Source of the DNA: Myxococcales bacterium
GTDB taxonomy: Bacteria; Myxococcota; Polyangia; HGW-17; SLPX01
Assembly: GCA_007131745.1 (NCBI GenBank)
Contig: SLPX01000403.1
Coordinates: forward strand, 1-36,831
Length of the DNA stretch: 36,831 bases
Direction of reading: 5' to 3'
The number at the start of each line of letters is the position of its first letter. Positions within the stretch are counted from its first letter, which is position 1. Shown in pieces: positions 16,923 to 25,725 of the stretch. A model generated the notes under the pieces. The model was not told the DNA's origin and did not search any database. It saw nothing but the letters and a program-made list of their open reading frames with translations. A program made the position numbers and the translations under genes.

Positions 16923-18227
16923 TCAATTGACGACTACGTTCAGTTCGCAGCCGAAAAGAATGTCGATCTCCGCGTTCGGGTCGGATTGAACGAGATCACA
17001 GGTGTTCGGGCAGAGAATGATGTGACTTTCATCGTAGTAGAAGTTGTAATCGTCTTGAGAGCAGTCGTTTATCGAGTCGACCTTGTTGAAAACTTCGATT
17101 TCTTCACCGTCGGAGCCGTAGCGGACCTGAACGGTGTCCAGATCGAGGGTTTCTCCTTCCGGCGGCTCCGGAATCAAAAACTCACATGAAACTGCAGCCC
17201 CCAAGATCACTCCTTCTGCCATGAGTTGGAAAATTTCAGTGTATTCAAGCCCGCATGTAGGATAGCGGTATCCCCCTGTTATGATGCTCAGCGCTTGGTA
17301 TCCCGTGCCCGGATCCACGGCCGACGGAGTACACTTATCTTCGATAACCGGGGCAAGGGTTTCGTCCGGCGGGTGCGGTTCGCCGTATGGCTTGTCTCCC
17401 GTGGGTTCATAAGGCGCCAAGGAAACGATGGACCAGAATGTGTAATTTCGTTCTTCAGGGCTGCTGCCGAAGTGCTCAGGAAACAATGTCATGAGATCTT
17501 CGTCGAACGCATGAGCCGTGTCCCATCCACCCGCTACCGTGTCGTAGTCGTGGTAATCGCCGCAACGCACTCCGTCGTCGGTTACCACCAGCAGGAATTT
17601 GAATGCCTCAGGCCGCAGGACTTCCCCGTAACCGTTGGGTTGGAGATCGTAGGCGTCTGCGGTTGTGAGATGGGTGATAACTTGGCACAAGCCGTTATGG
17701 CTGGATATGCGGGCGCTGTGATGAAAGAATTTATCGGTGTTGACAGGTTGCGACGGGATGGTGTCGCAGTGACCGTCGTTGTTCGTATCCGGGATTCCAC
17801 CCAGTGGTTCGGCTACACAGATATCGTTGCTTCCGTAGCTTCCAAATTGGCTCAACATGATGACCCGGTAGTCTATCGGTGGTTCTGCCGAATCAATGAT
17901 TTCAGCGAAATTCTTGTTTATCTGCCGTTCGACTTCTTGGATTTCGTGGGACATGGAGCCTGAATTGTCGATGAAAATTATTATGTCGATGGGTTTCACC
18001 TCAAGGGTCGCCTCGACTGAATTCTGCGCGCATATTTCAGCATCCGCGGGTTCCGAATCGATAAAACCGAAATCCGGAATTTCCGCGACATCAACAATTT
18101 CAGCGTCGTCGATCAGCCCTGCGTCCTGATCGCTTCCGCCTCCGGATTTTTTGGAGCATCCTACAACTGCAATTACAAGCAGAAACAAACATAATGATTT
18201 CAAGAATGAGAAGAAAAGGGTTTTCAT
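16923..18227 (-). CDS. von Willebrand factor A-domain lipoprotein
   Basis: The 434-residue exported lipoprotein has lipobox AVVGC with Cys24, then an Asp/Ile-rich low-complexity linker. The VWA domain begins with the MIDAS motif IIIFIDNSGSMS (DNSGS at 87-91), and the 'VTDDG' segment is in mid-protein. Cysteines are scattered in the second half. A strong GGAGGT lies 6 nt before the ATG. Such VWA lipoproteins with D-rich linkers recur in myxobacteria-like genomes. It probably binds a ligand at the cell surface. It shares the minus strand with the downstream GTPase operon but has a 229-bp gap, so it is likely its own unit. Confidence 0.85.
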   Translation of the reverse strand: MKTLFFSFLKSLCLFLLVIAVVGCSKKSGGGSDQDAGLIDDAEIVDVAEIPDFGFIDSEPADAEICAQNSVEATLEVKPIDIIIFIDNSGSMSHEIQEVERQINKNFAEIIDSAEPPIDYRVIMLSQFGSYGSNDICVAEPLGGIPDTNNDGHCDTIPSQPVNTDKFFHHSARISSHNGLCQVITHLTTADAYDLQPNGYGEVLRPEAFKFLLVVTDDGVRCGDYHDYDTVAGGWDTAHAFDEDLMTLFPEHFGSSPEERNYTFWSIVSLAPYEPTGDKPYGEPHPPDETLAPVIEDKCTPSAVDPGTGYQALSIITGGYRYPTCGLEYTEIFQLMAEGVILGAAVSCEFLIPEPPEGETLDLDTVQVRYGSDGEEIEVFNKVDSINDCSQDDYNFYYDESHIILCPNTCDLVQSDPNAEIDILFGCELNVVVN

Positions 18228-18402
18228 GATGTTACCTCCATGTCGGAGCCCTTTGGTTAACCGATTGAAACACCTGACATCTCTCCAACTATATCCCTAA
18301 AACTACAGAAGAGACACAGAATATTTCGATGAGGGGCGGACGACCGATCGAGCCTGTCTTTATACGTTTCTGAATCCACTTGGCGGGTATCGACTCTGCT
18401 GA

Positions 18403-19197
18403 TTGAAAAAAAATATGTGCGCTTTTACAAAAAGCTTTTTGAGTTTTATAAACCCGGGAGAAAGATTGGCCGCGCAGACGGAAGTGGCGAGTGAACGAAG
18501 ACCTCTGACGGAAAAAGGAAAAGAGACATTGAAGAGAAAAAACGCCGAAAGATCGAGAAGATCAAAGGAAGAAAAAAAGAGAGCCGAGAAGGTTTTCGGA
18601 TTACTCGATTCACTTTACCCTCATGCAAAAACAGCTTTGAAGCATGAATCGCCTTACGAGTTGTTGGTTGCGACCATCCTTTCGGCCCAGTGCACTGATG
18701 AGAGGGTGAACAAGGTGACGCCCGAGCTTTTTGCAGTTGCACCCACGCCTGGAGCGCTTTACGAGTTGGAAACGGAAAGACTTGAGGAAATCATCAGGTC
18801 GACAGGGTTTTACAAAAACAAGGCTAAGAACCTGAAGCGCGCGGCAGAGGTTATTGTGAATAAGCATGGAGGAAATATTCCGCGAACCATGGAAGAATTG
18901 ATCGAATTGGACGGGGTCGCGCGCAAGACAGCGAACGTGGTGCTTGGCAGTGCGTTTGAAGTAGCGGTGGGCGTGGTGGTGGATACTCATGTTCGGCGAT
19001 TGTCTCAAAGGCTGGGGTTCACCGTAGAAAAAGATCCGGTCAAGATAGAACGGGACCTGATGGATCTGTTTCCTAGGGATCAGTGGATACAATTGAGTCA
19101 CGGGTTGATCCTGCACGGAAGGAAAGTATGCAAGGCGCGGCGACCCTTGTGTGGTGAGTGCGTGCTTTTCTCCTATTGTCCCGCGGCCGAGGATTGA
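18403..19197 (+). CDS. nth: Endonuclease III with basic N-terminal extension
   Basis: DNA glycosylase/AP lyase that removes oxidised pyrimidines. The helix-hairpin-helix LDGVARKTANVVLG carries catalytic Lys (K175 here). The catalytic Asp is D194 in VDTHV. The 4Fe-4S cysteines are C243, C250, C253 and C259 with Cx6Cx2Cx5C spacing. The core aligns with E. coli Nth with an offset of about 56 residues. The extra N-terminal 56 residues are Lys/Arg/Glu-rich. Start choice is uncertain: the frame opens with TTG at 18403, an ATG at 18415 is an alternative, and a TTG at 18465 has GGGAGA before it. The core is certain and the N-terminus is not. Confidence 0.93.
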   Translation: MKKNMCAFTKSFLSFINPGERLAAQTEVASERRPLTEKGKETLKRKNAERSRRSKEEKKRAEKVFGLLDSLYPHAKTALKHESPYELLVATILSAQCTDERVNKVTPELFAVAPTPGALYELETERLEEIIRSTGFYKNKAKNLKRAAEVIVNKHGGNIPRTMEELIELDGVARKTANVVLGSAFEVAVGVVVDTHVRRLSQRLGFTVEKDPVKIERDLMDLFPRDQWIQLSHGLILHGRKVCKARRPLCGECVLFSYCPAAED

Positions 19198-19312
19198 TGC
19201 GACAGAAATTCCGCCGTTGATTCCCGCTGGTAAAGCGATATGATACAGTGATACGATTGCAGCCGATGGACGTAAAGCCGCGGTTTTGTCGAAAATGATG
19301 TAAAGGTGTGAA

Positions 19313-20695
19313 ATGACGGATCAATCCAATCGTCCCGGCCCTGATGTGGACCCAAATATGTTTGTTGACGGAGGTTCTCCGAAAGGGCCGTGTTTTTGCG
19401 CATCGAAAAAAGGATCATGCTTCACGATTGCTGTTGCAGTATCTGTGTTTGTCGCAGGTTTTCTTTTGCAGAGCGGGGATGAAAACACGGCGTGGGCTGG
19501 GGAGGCGAAAGAAAAACAGGAAAAGCCGGATTTGAAGATCGTGGTCATAGCGGAATCCAACACGTGGAACACTGCTGCAAAGGTGGCCCATGCTGTTTCC
19601 AGGAGATTTTCCTCAAGGGGCGTGCTTCCGGCGGCGCCGACGGTAAGGACGGTTGATCAATCCGACCCGATATACCAGGCATTCCGGTTGGCGGGCATAA
19701 AGGGGATAAGGGCTTACCGGAACATGGAATTCGAAACATCGATAAGGCATTTGAACGAAGCGGTGGAAAATCTTGAAAGGGCCATTCTCAAGTACGGCCC
19801 TTCGGTGTTTTTAATAGAAAAAATGGTGAACGCCCAGTATTATCTCGGAGCGTGCCATCTAGGGCAGGGCGACATAAAGGCAGCGGAAAGAGCCTTTCTC
19901 ATAGCAGCGTCTTATGATCCGACAGGGTCTCCGCCGTCACGGCGTTTTTCCTCGGATGTGATAAAAGCTTTTCAGAACGCGCTCAAGTCAAGGGATGAGA
20001 ACACGGGGATGTTTATCATCCAGGCCAATGAATCGGCCCGCCTGTTTGTGGACGGACATGACTACGGAGCGGTTCCCCAAACCATAAAGGATCTTCCGCT
20101 GGGACGGCATTTCTTTCTTCTCTACAGAAAAGGATACATCACGGTTGCCAGGTTTATTGATCACGATTCACCGTCAGGCTCAACCTGGAAGGTGAATGTG
20201 TCCGTGGATCCGGATCAATCCGAGGCGAGGGACTTGATTTCCTCGCTTGACAGGGAACTCAGAACGAAGCGTGATGGAGGCCCGGCCATTGAAAAGTTGG
20301 CGCGATCCATGGGAGCGAAACAATTGGTCGTTTGCCGGGCATCGCTCACTGAAGCCGAGGCGAGTTGGTATGATGTGCGCAAAAGAGCTTTCATCAAGCG
20401 CGTCCGGCGGCCCAATCCTGTTCCGGGTGAACCCGCGGCCGATGACATTGCGGCTTCTCTTTTTGTGGAAACACCGATCTTTGATCTGGGCACCGACTTG
20501 ACCGCGAGGTGTTTGTCCGACAACGACTGTCCAGGGGGTCGATGCATCGGCGGAAAGTGTGTAGTGGATGTGCCGTTCTACAAAAAATGGTGGTTTTGGG
20601 TTGCGGTGGGAGCGGGCGCGGCCGCGGCCGCGGCCGCGGGCGCGGTAGTAGCGACCATACCGGAAAGGCCCATATTGAGACTCGGTCATCCATGA
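19313..20695 (+). CDS. PEGA-domain protein with Cys-rich motif and C-terminal membrane helix
   Basis: The 460-residue protein has a hydrophobic helix at about 36-53 (signal anchor). An N-terminal 'DLKIVVIAESNTWNTAAKVAHAVSRRF' region is followed by a TPR-like helical part (about 135-225), then a PEGA domain (233-280, 'SARLFVDGHDYGAVPQTIKDLPLGRHFFLL'-type strands). After a second alpha/beta region come 'CLSDNDCPGG...CIGGKCV' at about 403-420, and a Trp-rich start to an Ala/Gly helix (about 424-447). The DNA for that helix is a run of GCGGCC repeats (about 20610-20645). The ATG has AAAGGTG upstream. It may bridge the membrane and the envelope. Its function is unknown. Confidence 0.75.
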   Translation: MTDQSNRPGPDVDPNMFVDGGSPKGPCFCASKKGSCFTIAVAVSVFVAGFLLQSGDENTAWAGEAKEKQEKPDLKIVVIAESNTWNTAAKVAHAVSRRFSSRGVLPAAPTVRTVDQSDPIYQAFRLAGIKGIRAYRNMEFETSIRHLNEAVENLERAILKYGPSVFLIEKMVNAQYYLGACHLGQGDIKAAERAFLIAASYDPTGSPPSRRFSSDVIKAFQNALKSRDENTGMFIIQANESARLFVDGHDYGAVPQTIKDLPLGRHFFLLYRKGYITVARFIDHDSPSGSTWKVNVSVDPDQSEARDLISSLDRELRTKRDGGPAIEKLARSMGAKQLVVCRASLTEAEASWYDVRKRAFIKRVRRPNPVPGEPAADDIAASLFVETPIFDLGTDLTARCLSDNDCPGGRCIGGKCVVDVPFYKKWWFWVAVGAGAAAAAAAGAVVATIPERPILRLGHP

Positions 20696-20756
20696 TATGG
20701 ATTATTCACAGGATAAATTACAAGACCCTCGATAGTTGTCGGTGGAGAACAAATCA

Positions 20757-22046
20757 ATGCCTACCCAAATACAGATAGCGCGTGATGGAAAGATCACCCA
20801 TGAAATGGAGCAGGTTGCAAGGGAAGAAGGGTTGCCGCCTGAGGTGATAAGGGACGAAACAGCCCGGGGCAGGGTGGTTATTCCTCGTAATGTGAACAGA
20901 ACCTTTCGTGCTGTGGGTGTGGGAAAAGGTTTACGCACAAAGATCAATGCAAACATAGGCGCTTCGGGATTGAAGCAGTCTGTGGACGATGAATTGTGCA
21001 AACTCCGGGAGGCGGTCAAGTACGGCGCCGACTCGGTAATGGATTTGTCGACCGGAACCGATATCGATGCTATCAGGATGAAGATCCTGGAAAACTCTTC
21101 CGTCATGGTGGGAACGGTGCCTGTGTACCAGGTAGCCGCTGAAATGGACGAGGGCGGGATGTTGGATCCCGACGATTTGTTTCATTGTATTGAAAAACAC
21201 GCGACGCAAGGTGTGGATTTTGTGACCGTGCATTGCGGGATCACGAAGAAAAGCCTTGCAGATTTAGATGGATCCGGACGGCTGTGCGGTATCGTGAGCC
21301 GCGGTGGTTCTTTGCACGCGTCGTACATTCAGGTCACAGGAAAAGAAAATCCTCTCTACGAGAGGTTCGACGATCTTTGCAGTATATGTGCCGACCATGA
21401 CGTTACATTGTCTCTGGGTGATGGTCTCAGACCCGGCGCCACCGCGGACGCAACGGACCGAGGGCAGTTGAGCGAGTTGCTCGTGTTGGGTGAGCTTGCT
21501 GAAAGGGCGCGAAGAAGAGGTGTCCAGGTGATGATCGAAGGCCCGGGACACGTGCCGTTGGATCAGGTGGAATCCAATGTCCTCATACAGAAGCGCGTGT
21601 GCGGAGAGGCTCCGTTTTATGTTCTGGGTCCGCTTTGCACCGACGTGGCGCCTGGATACGATCACATCACGGGGGCCATAGGAGGCGCGATCGCGGCTGC
21701 TCATGGAGCAGACTTTCTTTGTTACGTGACCCCTGCGGAGCATCTTTGTTTGCCGACAGTGGAAGATGTGATTGAAGGAGTTGTAGCTACGAGAATAGCC
21801 GCTCACGCCGGCGACATGGTGAAGGGCATAAAGGGCGCCCGCGATTGGGATGATTCAATGAGCAAGGCCAGGAGGGATTTGGATTGGGAGGCCATGTACA
21901 AGAACGCCATGGATCCATGGAAGGCGCGGAAGCTCAAAGAGAGTTCGGAGGCGGCCGGTAGCCAGGTATGTACGATGTGCGGGGAGCTTTGCGCGGTCAA
22001 GAGAGATCGAAAAAGGGAGCTCACGCGAAAGGAGCAGGGCCGATGA
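20757..22046 (+). CDS. thiC: Phosphomethylpyrimidine synthase ThiC
   Basis: Radical SAM enzyme converting aminoimidazole ribotide to hydroxymethylpyrimidine phosphate in thiamine synthesis. The 429 residues fit the shorter ThiC type that lacks the N-terminal extension of the proteobacterial enzyme. The terminal cluster motif CTMCGELC gives Cx2Cx4C (C405, C408, C413). 'NANIGAS' and 'MIEGPGHVPLDQ' are family motifs. I chose the ATG at 20757 with GGTGGAG about 7 nt upstream; a TTG at 20736 in frame would add seven residues. Only 61 bp separate it from the PEGA gene, too little for a TPP riboswitch. Confidence 0.96.
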   Translation: MPTQIQIARDGKITHEMEQVAREEGLPPEVIRDETARGRVVIPRNVNRTFRAVGVGKGLRTKINANIGASGLKQSVDDELCKLREAVKYGADSVMDLSTGTDIDAIRMKILENSSVMVGTVPVYQVAAEMDEGGMLDPDDLFHCIEKHATQGVDFVTVHCGITKKSLADLDGSGRLCGIVSRGGSLHASYIQVTGKENPLYERFDDLCSICADHDVTLSLGDGLRPGATADATDRGQLSELLVLGELAERARRRGVQVMIEGPGHVPLDQVESNVLIQKRVCGEAPFYVLGPLCTDVAPGYDHITGAIGGAIAAAHGADFLCYVTPAEHLCLPTVEDVIEGVVATRIAAHAGDMVKGIKGARDWDDSMSKARRDLDWEAMYKNAMDPWKARKLKESSEAAGSQVCTMCGELCAVKRDRKRELTRKEQGR

Positions 22047-22864
22047 TCGGGGAGATCGGAAGATCGAATGTGTCGGAGATTTGCAGGGTTATTTGCGTCA
22101 CGGTGTTTGTTTTTGTCTTGGGAAACTTGGGGTGCGGTGAAATCGTGGAAGAAGAAAACGGACTCGACGGCGGCCAGGAGCCTGTTCAGGACGGGACCGT
22201 GTACATGGATGCGCGCTTGCTTCCCGATGCAGCACAGGTTCAGCCGCAGAAATGCAGCCGGTTGGATCTCATAGTTCAGAACGAGTGCGGCACTGGCCGC
22301 AGATGCACGATCGTATCCGGCGACCCCCTGGGTGGAAGCGCGCAGATAGGTTGTACCGCGCCGGGAAGTCTTTCGGTATGGTCGAACTGCATTCCCACTC
22401 TTCCAAACGGGGTAGACGATTGTGAAGCATCCACGGTGTGTGTCGACCTTTTTTCGACCGGGAGTCCGATGTGCCATCCTTTCTGCGAGTCAGTTGAATT
22501 CGGGCACTGTGAAGAAGGACTTTGCGGCGTGACGGTTCCTCTTCCACAGGAAGAAGCGCCGATTTTCTTGTGCATCCCACATACACCGTGCGATCCCGTT
22601 TATAATTCGGGGTGTTTTGATCCTCTTGGGTGCTACTGGTCGCCTCAGGCCCCTGATGTGACCACTTGCTTGCCCACGGGCGTCAAGGAGGCGGGGAGTC
22701 CTTGTCAATATCCACTGGAATGTTTGCCCGGGTCCACGTGCCACGGAGAGCCGGGGGAAAGGTATTGCCGCCGCTTGTGTGAGAATCCTCCTACGGGATG
22801 GTGTGGAGGAGGAGCCGACTGCACGGAAGCCGGCTCAACCGAATTCGGTGTTTGCATGCCCTAA
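22043..22864 (+). CDS. Cysteine-rich lipoprotein of unknown function
   Basis: The protein of about 273 residues starts at an ATG that overlaps the thiC stop (ATGA), with AAAGGAG 8 nt upstream. A hydrophobic core at about 12-28 ends in lipobox LGNLGC. The mature part has an acidic linker and then about 24 cysteines in a short protein, many in C-x(2-8)-C pairs, so it is probably heavily disulphide-bonded outside the cell. I recognise no defined domain. The gene is transcribed with thiC, whose product is cytosolic, and is followed by two other surface proteins. Confidence 0.8.
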   Translation: MIGEIGRSNVSEICRVICVTVFVFVLGNLGCGEIVEEENGLDGGQEPVQDGTVYMDARLLPDAAQVQPQKCSRLDLIVQNECGTGRRCTIVSGDPLGGSAQIGCTAPGSLSVWSNCIPTLPNGVDDCEASTVCVDLFSTGSPMCHPFCESVEFGHCEEGLCGVTVPLPQEEAPIFLCIPHTPCDPVYNSGCFDPLGCYWSPQAPDVTTCLPTGVKEAGSPCQYPLECLPGSTCHGEPGERYCRRLCENPPTGWCGGGADCTEAGSTEFGVCMP

Positions 22865-23039
22865 GTGGTCTGGAAAAAACCGGCTTGCTCCTTTTATAGA
22901 AAAAGAACTATTCTTGGAGGGGATCGTCGAGCGTTGGATAGGAATATCCAAACATGACAATGAGAAACTGGTTTTTTTGACATGCTTTGACTGATTATAC
23001 GACCGGGTGGAATGGATAGGCCCGGAAGGATGAAGAAAG

Positions 23040-25715
23040 ATGATTTCATTGATCTCAAAACTGTTGTTGGCACTGCTTTTGATCTTTGGTTCGGGATGCA
23101 AAAAGAGCACGGGCGCCGGGGGTGATCGTTCTTGTGAATCCATCATGGATTGTCCTGCAGGTTGGGTGTGTGACTTGGATCAAGGTGTATGTGTGATGGG
23201 TGGGGACGGAGGAATCGGTCTTTCGGACGCTGCTCGGGATGGAGGAGAAATCGATGGCGGAGAGTGGGAAGACGGAGGGATTTTTGATGGAGGATTCTTG
23301 TCGGACGCATACATGCCCGATGGAGGACCGCTGGATGCAGGACCCGCCGAATGTCTCTTCATTCCGACGCCCGGAGAATTCTCGCCTGAAATGAAGTGTC
23401 GCTGGGATTCACCCGCTGAATACCCGGCATACAGCGATGTGGTCATGACTCCGGTCGTTGCGAATGTCACCGATGATAACAATGACGGAGTTATAGACAC
23501 AAACGACATTCCGGACATTCTTTTTGTGTCGTACAATTATTTCGGTCATGGCTGTTGTGCCACACCCGGCGTTTTGAGAGTCGTTTCGGGACGCTGTACC
23601 GGTGACTCTACTCATCTCGAGGAGCATTTTCACATAGCGTCTCCTTTTTTCGATAATTCCGGCGGCTTGGCCGTAGGCGACATCGACGGTGATGGAACCC
23701 CCGACATAGTCGGCATGAGATGGACGCCCAGCGGAACCCACGGAACCGTTGCTTTCAGTTCGGTTCGGTATGACCGATTTTTTCCGGAGGGAGACGGCGC
23801 TTTGACGGGTGAATGGGTCATTCAAGGAGGCGCCGGTGCGTACGATACGGTGAATGAAGATCCTCATGACGGAATAAACTCTTACATCCGGTCTGTCGGG
23901 CAGGGTGTCCGGCAAAGTTTTACTTGGAACTACGATCTTTCAACCGCGGCTGTGGCGATGGTGAGGGTGACCGCTGTAGCTCAAAGCGTTGATGGACCAG
24001 CGGAGATGTCCATGTTTCTGCGATCCGGCGGAGCTGTTAGATCTTCCGAATCTTTCGTTGTAACCGGAGGAGAGTGGACGGCTCATACAGCGGAATTTCC
24101 TAAAAACCAGTTTAACAACGATTTTCAGTGGCAAGACGATGATTTCGTGGGCCTGGAATTCGGCGTCGAACGTACCGATGATGCAACTTCATTGCTCATG
24201 GTTACGCAGGCTTTTGTGACGGTGGGCTACGTCATAAAGAAGTGGGAGTCGGATCACCCGATGGGAAACGACCAGTTGACAGGGGCGCAGCCGTCTATCG
24301 TGGACCTGGACCGCGATGGAATCGCTGAAATCCTGGTTGGAAGAGTCGTGTTGGATGGACTAACGGGTGAGGTTAAATGGCGTGGAACCGCAGGAAGAGG
24401 TGTGAATTCTTTTATGGGGCCGATATCCATTGCAGCGGATTTAAACCTGGACGGCGTAATGGAGGTTTATGCCGGAAACACAGCGTACCGCGCCGATGGC
24501 GAGATCTTGTGGACTTATGAGTTTGATTACCATGCCAATTGCGGGGGATACCCTTGCGATGGTTTCAACGCCACCGGAAACTTTGACGATGATCCCTACG
24601 GCGAGCTGGTGATAGTAAGAGACTCCATCGTCTACATCGTCAAGCACACCGGAGAGCTTCTGGTGAGCATACCCATGCCCTGGGGATCGTGTTCCCGCAA
24701 CGAGGGAGGGCCGCCGACCGTGGCCGATTTTACGGGAGACGGGAAACCCGAGATTGGAGTTGCGGGAGCCGATTACTACGCGGTGTTTGATTTGGATTGC
24801 TGCGCAACATTGCCCGAATGCGATGCAATTCCGGCGGATAATCCATATTGCGAAGCTCCCGGGATACTTTGGTCCGTGCCTATACAGGATTGCTCTTCCA
24901 GGGTGACAAGTTCCTCGGTTTTTGATTTCGACGGCGACGGTTCTGCCGAGGTGGTTTACAATGACGAGTGCCATTTCAGAATTTTCAGCGGTATCGACGG
25001 AACCATCTTGTTTGAAAAGCCGAACCATACACACACTCGCCTGGAGATGCCCGTGATCGCGGATGTGTCGAATGACGGGAACGCTGAAATCGTATTTATC
25101 GAGAATTCTTGGTGCGCGGCGAGGTGCGAACCGTGCGGTCCGACCACGCCCTTACAGGTTTGGGGCGATGCACACAACAGGTGGGTGCCGACCCGCAGGA
25201 TATGGAATCAGCATGCATACAATATTACTGATATTACGGAAAATGGATTGTTGCCGCCGGGAGGCAGCGTTCCTAACTGGTTAGTGTACAATAATTTCCG
25301 GCAGAACATGCCTGACTACAACGTGTTTGCAGCTCCCGACCTGACAGTGACTGTTCTCGGTTACGAAAGAGACAAGTGCCCTGAAGAGTTGACGGTCGTG
25401 GTGGAGGTTTGCAATGACGGCGATCTGCGTGTAGGCCCCGGCGTTCCGGTGGACCTGTATGATTTGACCAACCAGGAATCCATTCCTTGCACTCAAAACA
25501 CTTCCACCACAGAGACATTGAATCCTCACAAGTGTGAAGTGGTGCGGTGTCATTGGCCGGGCGCTCCGCTTGCGCCTGATGATGCAGGAGTAAGAGTCTG
25601 CGTTGACAACGGTTCATGGGAATGCATGGGGCCGGGTGTGAACAATGAGTGCATTGAAGATAACAACACCGATGAATACCTCGATTTGGGATGCAGCCAA
25701 GGCATAGTGGAATAG
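23040..25715 (+). CDS. FG-GAP/VCBS-repeat lipoprotein with CARDB-like domain
   Basis: The 891-residue lipoprotein has lipobox GSGC with Cys20, followed by a Dickkopf-like Cys motif (about 31-51) and an Asp/Gly-rich spacer (52-105). About eight FG-GAP-type calcium-binding repeats follow, seen as DIDGDGTPDIVG, DLDRDGIAEILVG, DLNLDGVMEVYAG, DFTGDGKPEIGVAG, DFDGDGSAEVVY and DVSNDGNAEIVF. Between the early repeats sits a segment of about 150 residues with no D-x-D-x-D motif. The end has a CARDB-like Ig region ('DLTVTVLGYERDKCPEELTVVVEVCNDGD'). The ATG has GGAAGG about 10 nt upstream. It should form a surface beta-propeller for adhesion or polysaccharide binding. The ligand is unknown. Confidence 0.85.
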   Translation: MISLISKLLLALLLIFGSGCKKSTGAGGDRSCESIMDCPAGWVCDLDQGVCVMGGDGGIGLSDAARDGGEIDGGEWEDGGIFDGGFLSDAYMPDGGPLDAGPAECLFIPTPGEFSPEMKCRWDSPAEYPAYSDVVMTPVVANVTDDNNDGVIDTNDIPDILFVSYNYFGHGCCATPGVLRVVSGRCTGDSTHLEEHFHIASPFFDNSGGLAVGDIDGDGTPDIVGMRWTPSGTHGTVAFSSVRYDRFFPEGDGALTGEWVIQGGAGAYDTVNEDPHDGINSYIRSVGQGVRQSFTWNYDLSTAAVAMVRVTAVAQSVDGPAEMSMFLRSGGAVRSSESFVVTGGEWTAHTAEFPKNQFNNDFQWQDDDFVGLEFGVERTDDATSLLMVTQAFVTVGYVIKKWESDHPMGNDQLTGAQPSIVDLDRDGIAEILVGRVVLDGLTGEVKWRGTAGRGVNSFMGPISIAADLNLDGVMEVYAGNTAYRADGEILWTYEFDYHANCGGYPCDGFNATGNFDDDPYGELVIVRDSIVYIVKHTGELLVSIPMPWGSCSRNEGGPPTVADFTGDGKPEIGVAGADYYAVFDLDCCATLPECDAIPADNPYCEAPGILWSVPIQDCSSRVTSSSVFDFDGDGSAEVVYNDECHFRIFSGIDGTILFEKPNHTHTRLEMPVIADVSNDGNAEIVFIENSWCAARCEPCGPTTPLQVWGDAHNRWVPTRRIWNQHAYNITDITENGLLPPGGSVPNWLVYNNFRQNMPDYNVFAAPDLTVTVLGYERDKCPEELTVVVEVCNDGDLRVGPGVPVDLYDLTNQESIPCTQNTSTTETLNPHKCEVVRCHWPGAPLAPDDAGVRVCVDNGSWECMGPGVNNECIEDNNTDEYLDLGCSQGIVE

Positions 25716-25725
25716 GTGAGACGAC

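Noticed and set aside
20696..20756. Possible TPP riboswitch before thiC
   Set aside because: The gap is only 61 bp and contains no CTGAGA or related THI-box core.
24441..25034. 197-codon frame antisense to the FG-GAP gene (also 26557-27354 antisense to the DUF2341 gene)
   Set aside because: Both are shadows of strongly supported repeat/Ig proteins, without signals of their own.
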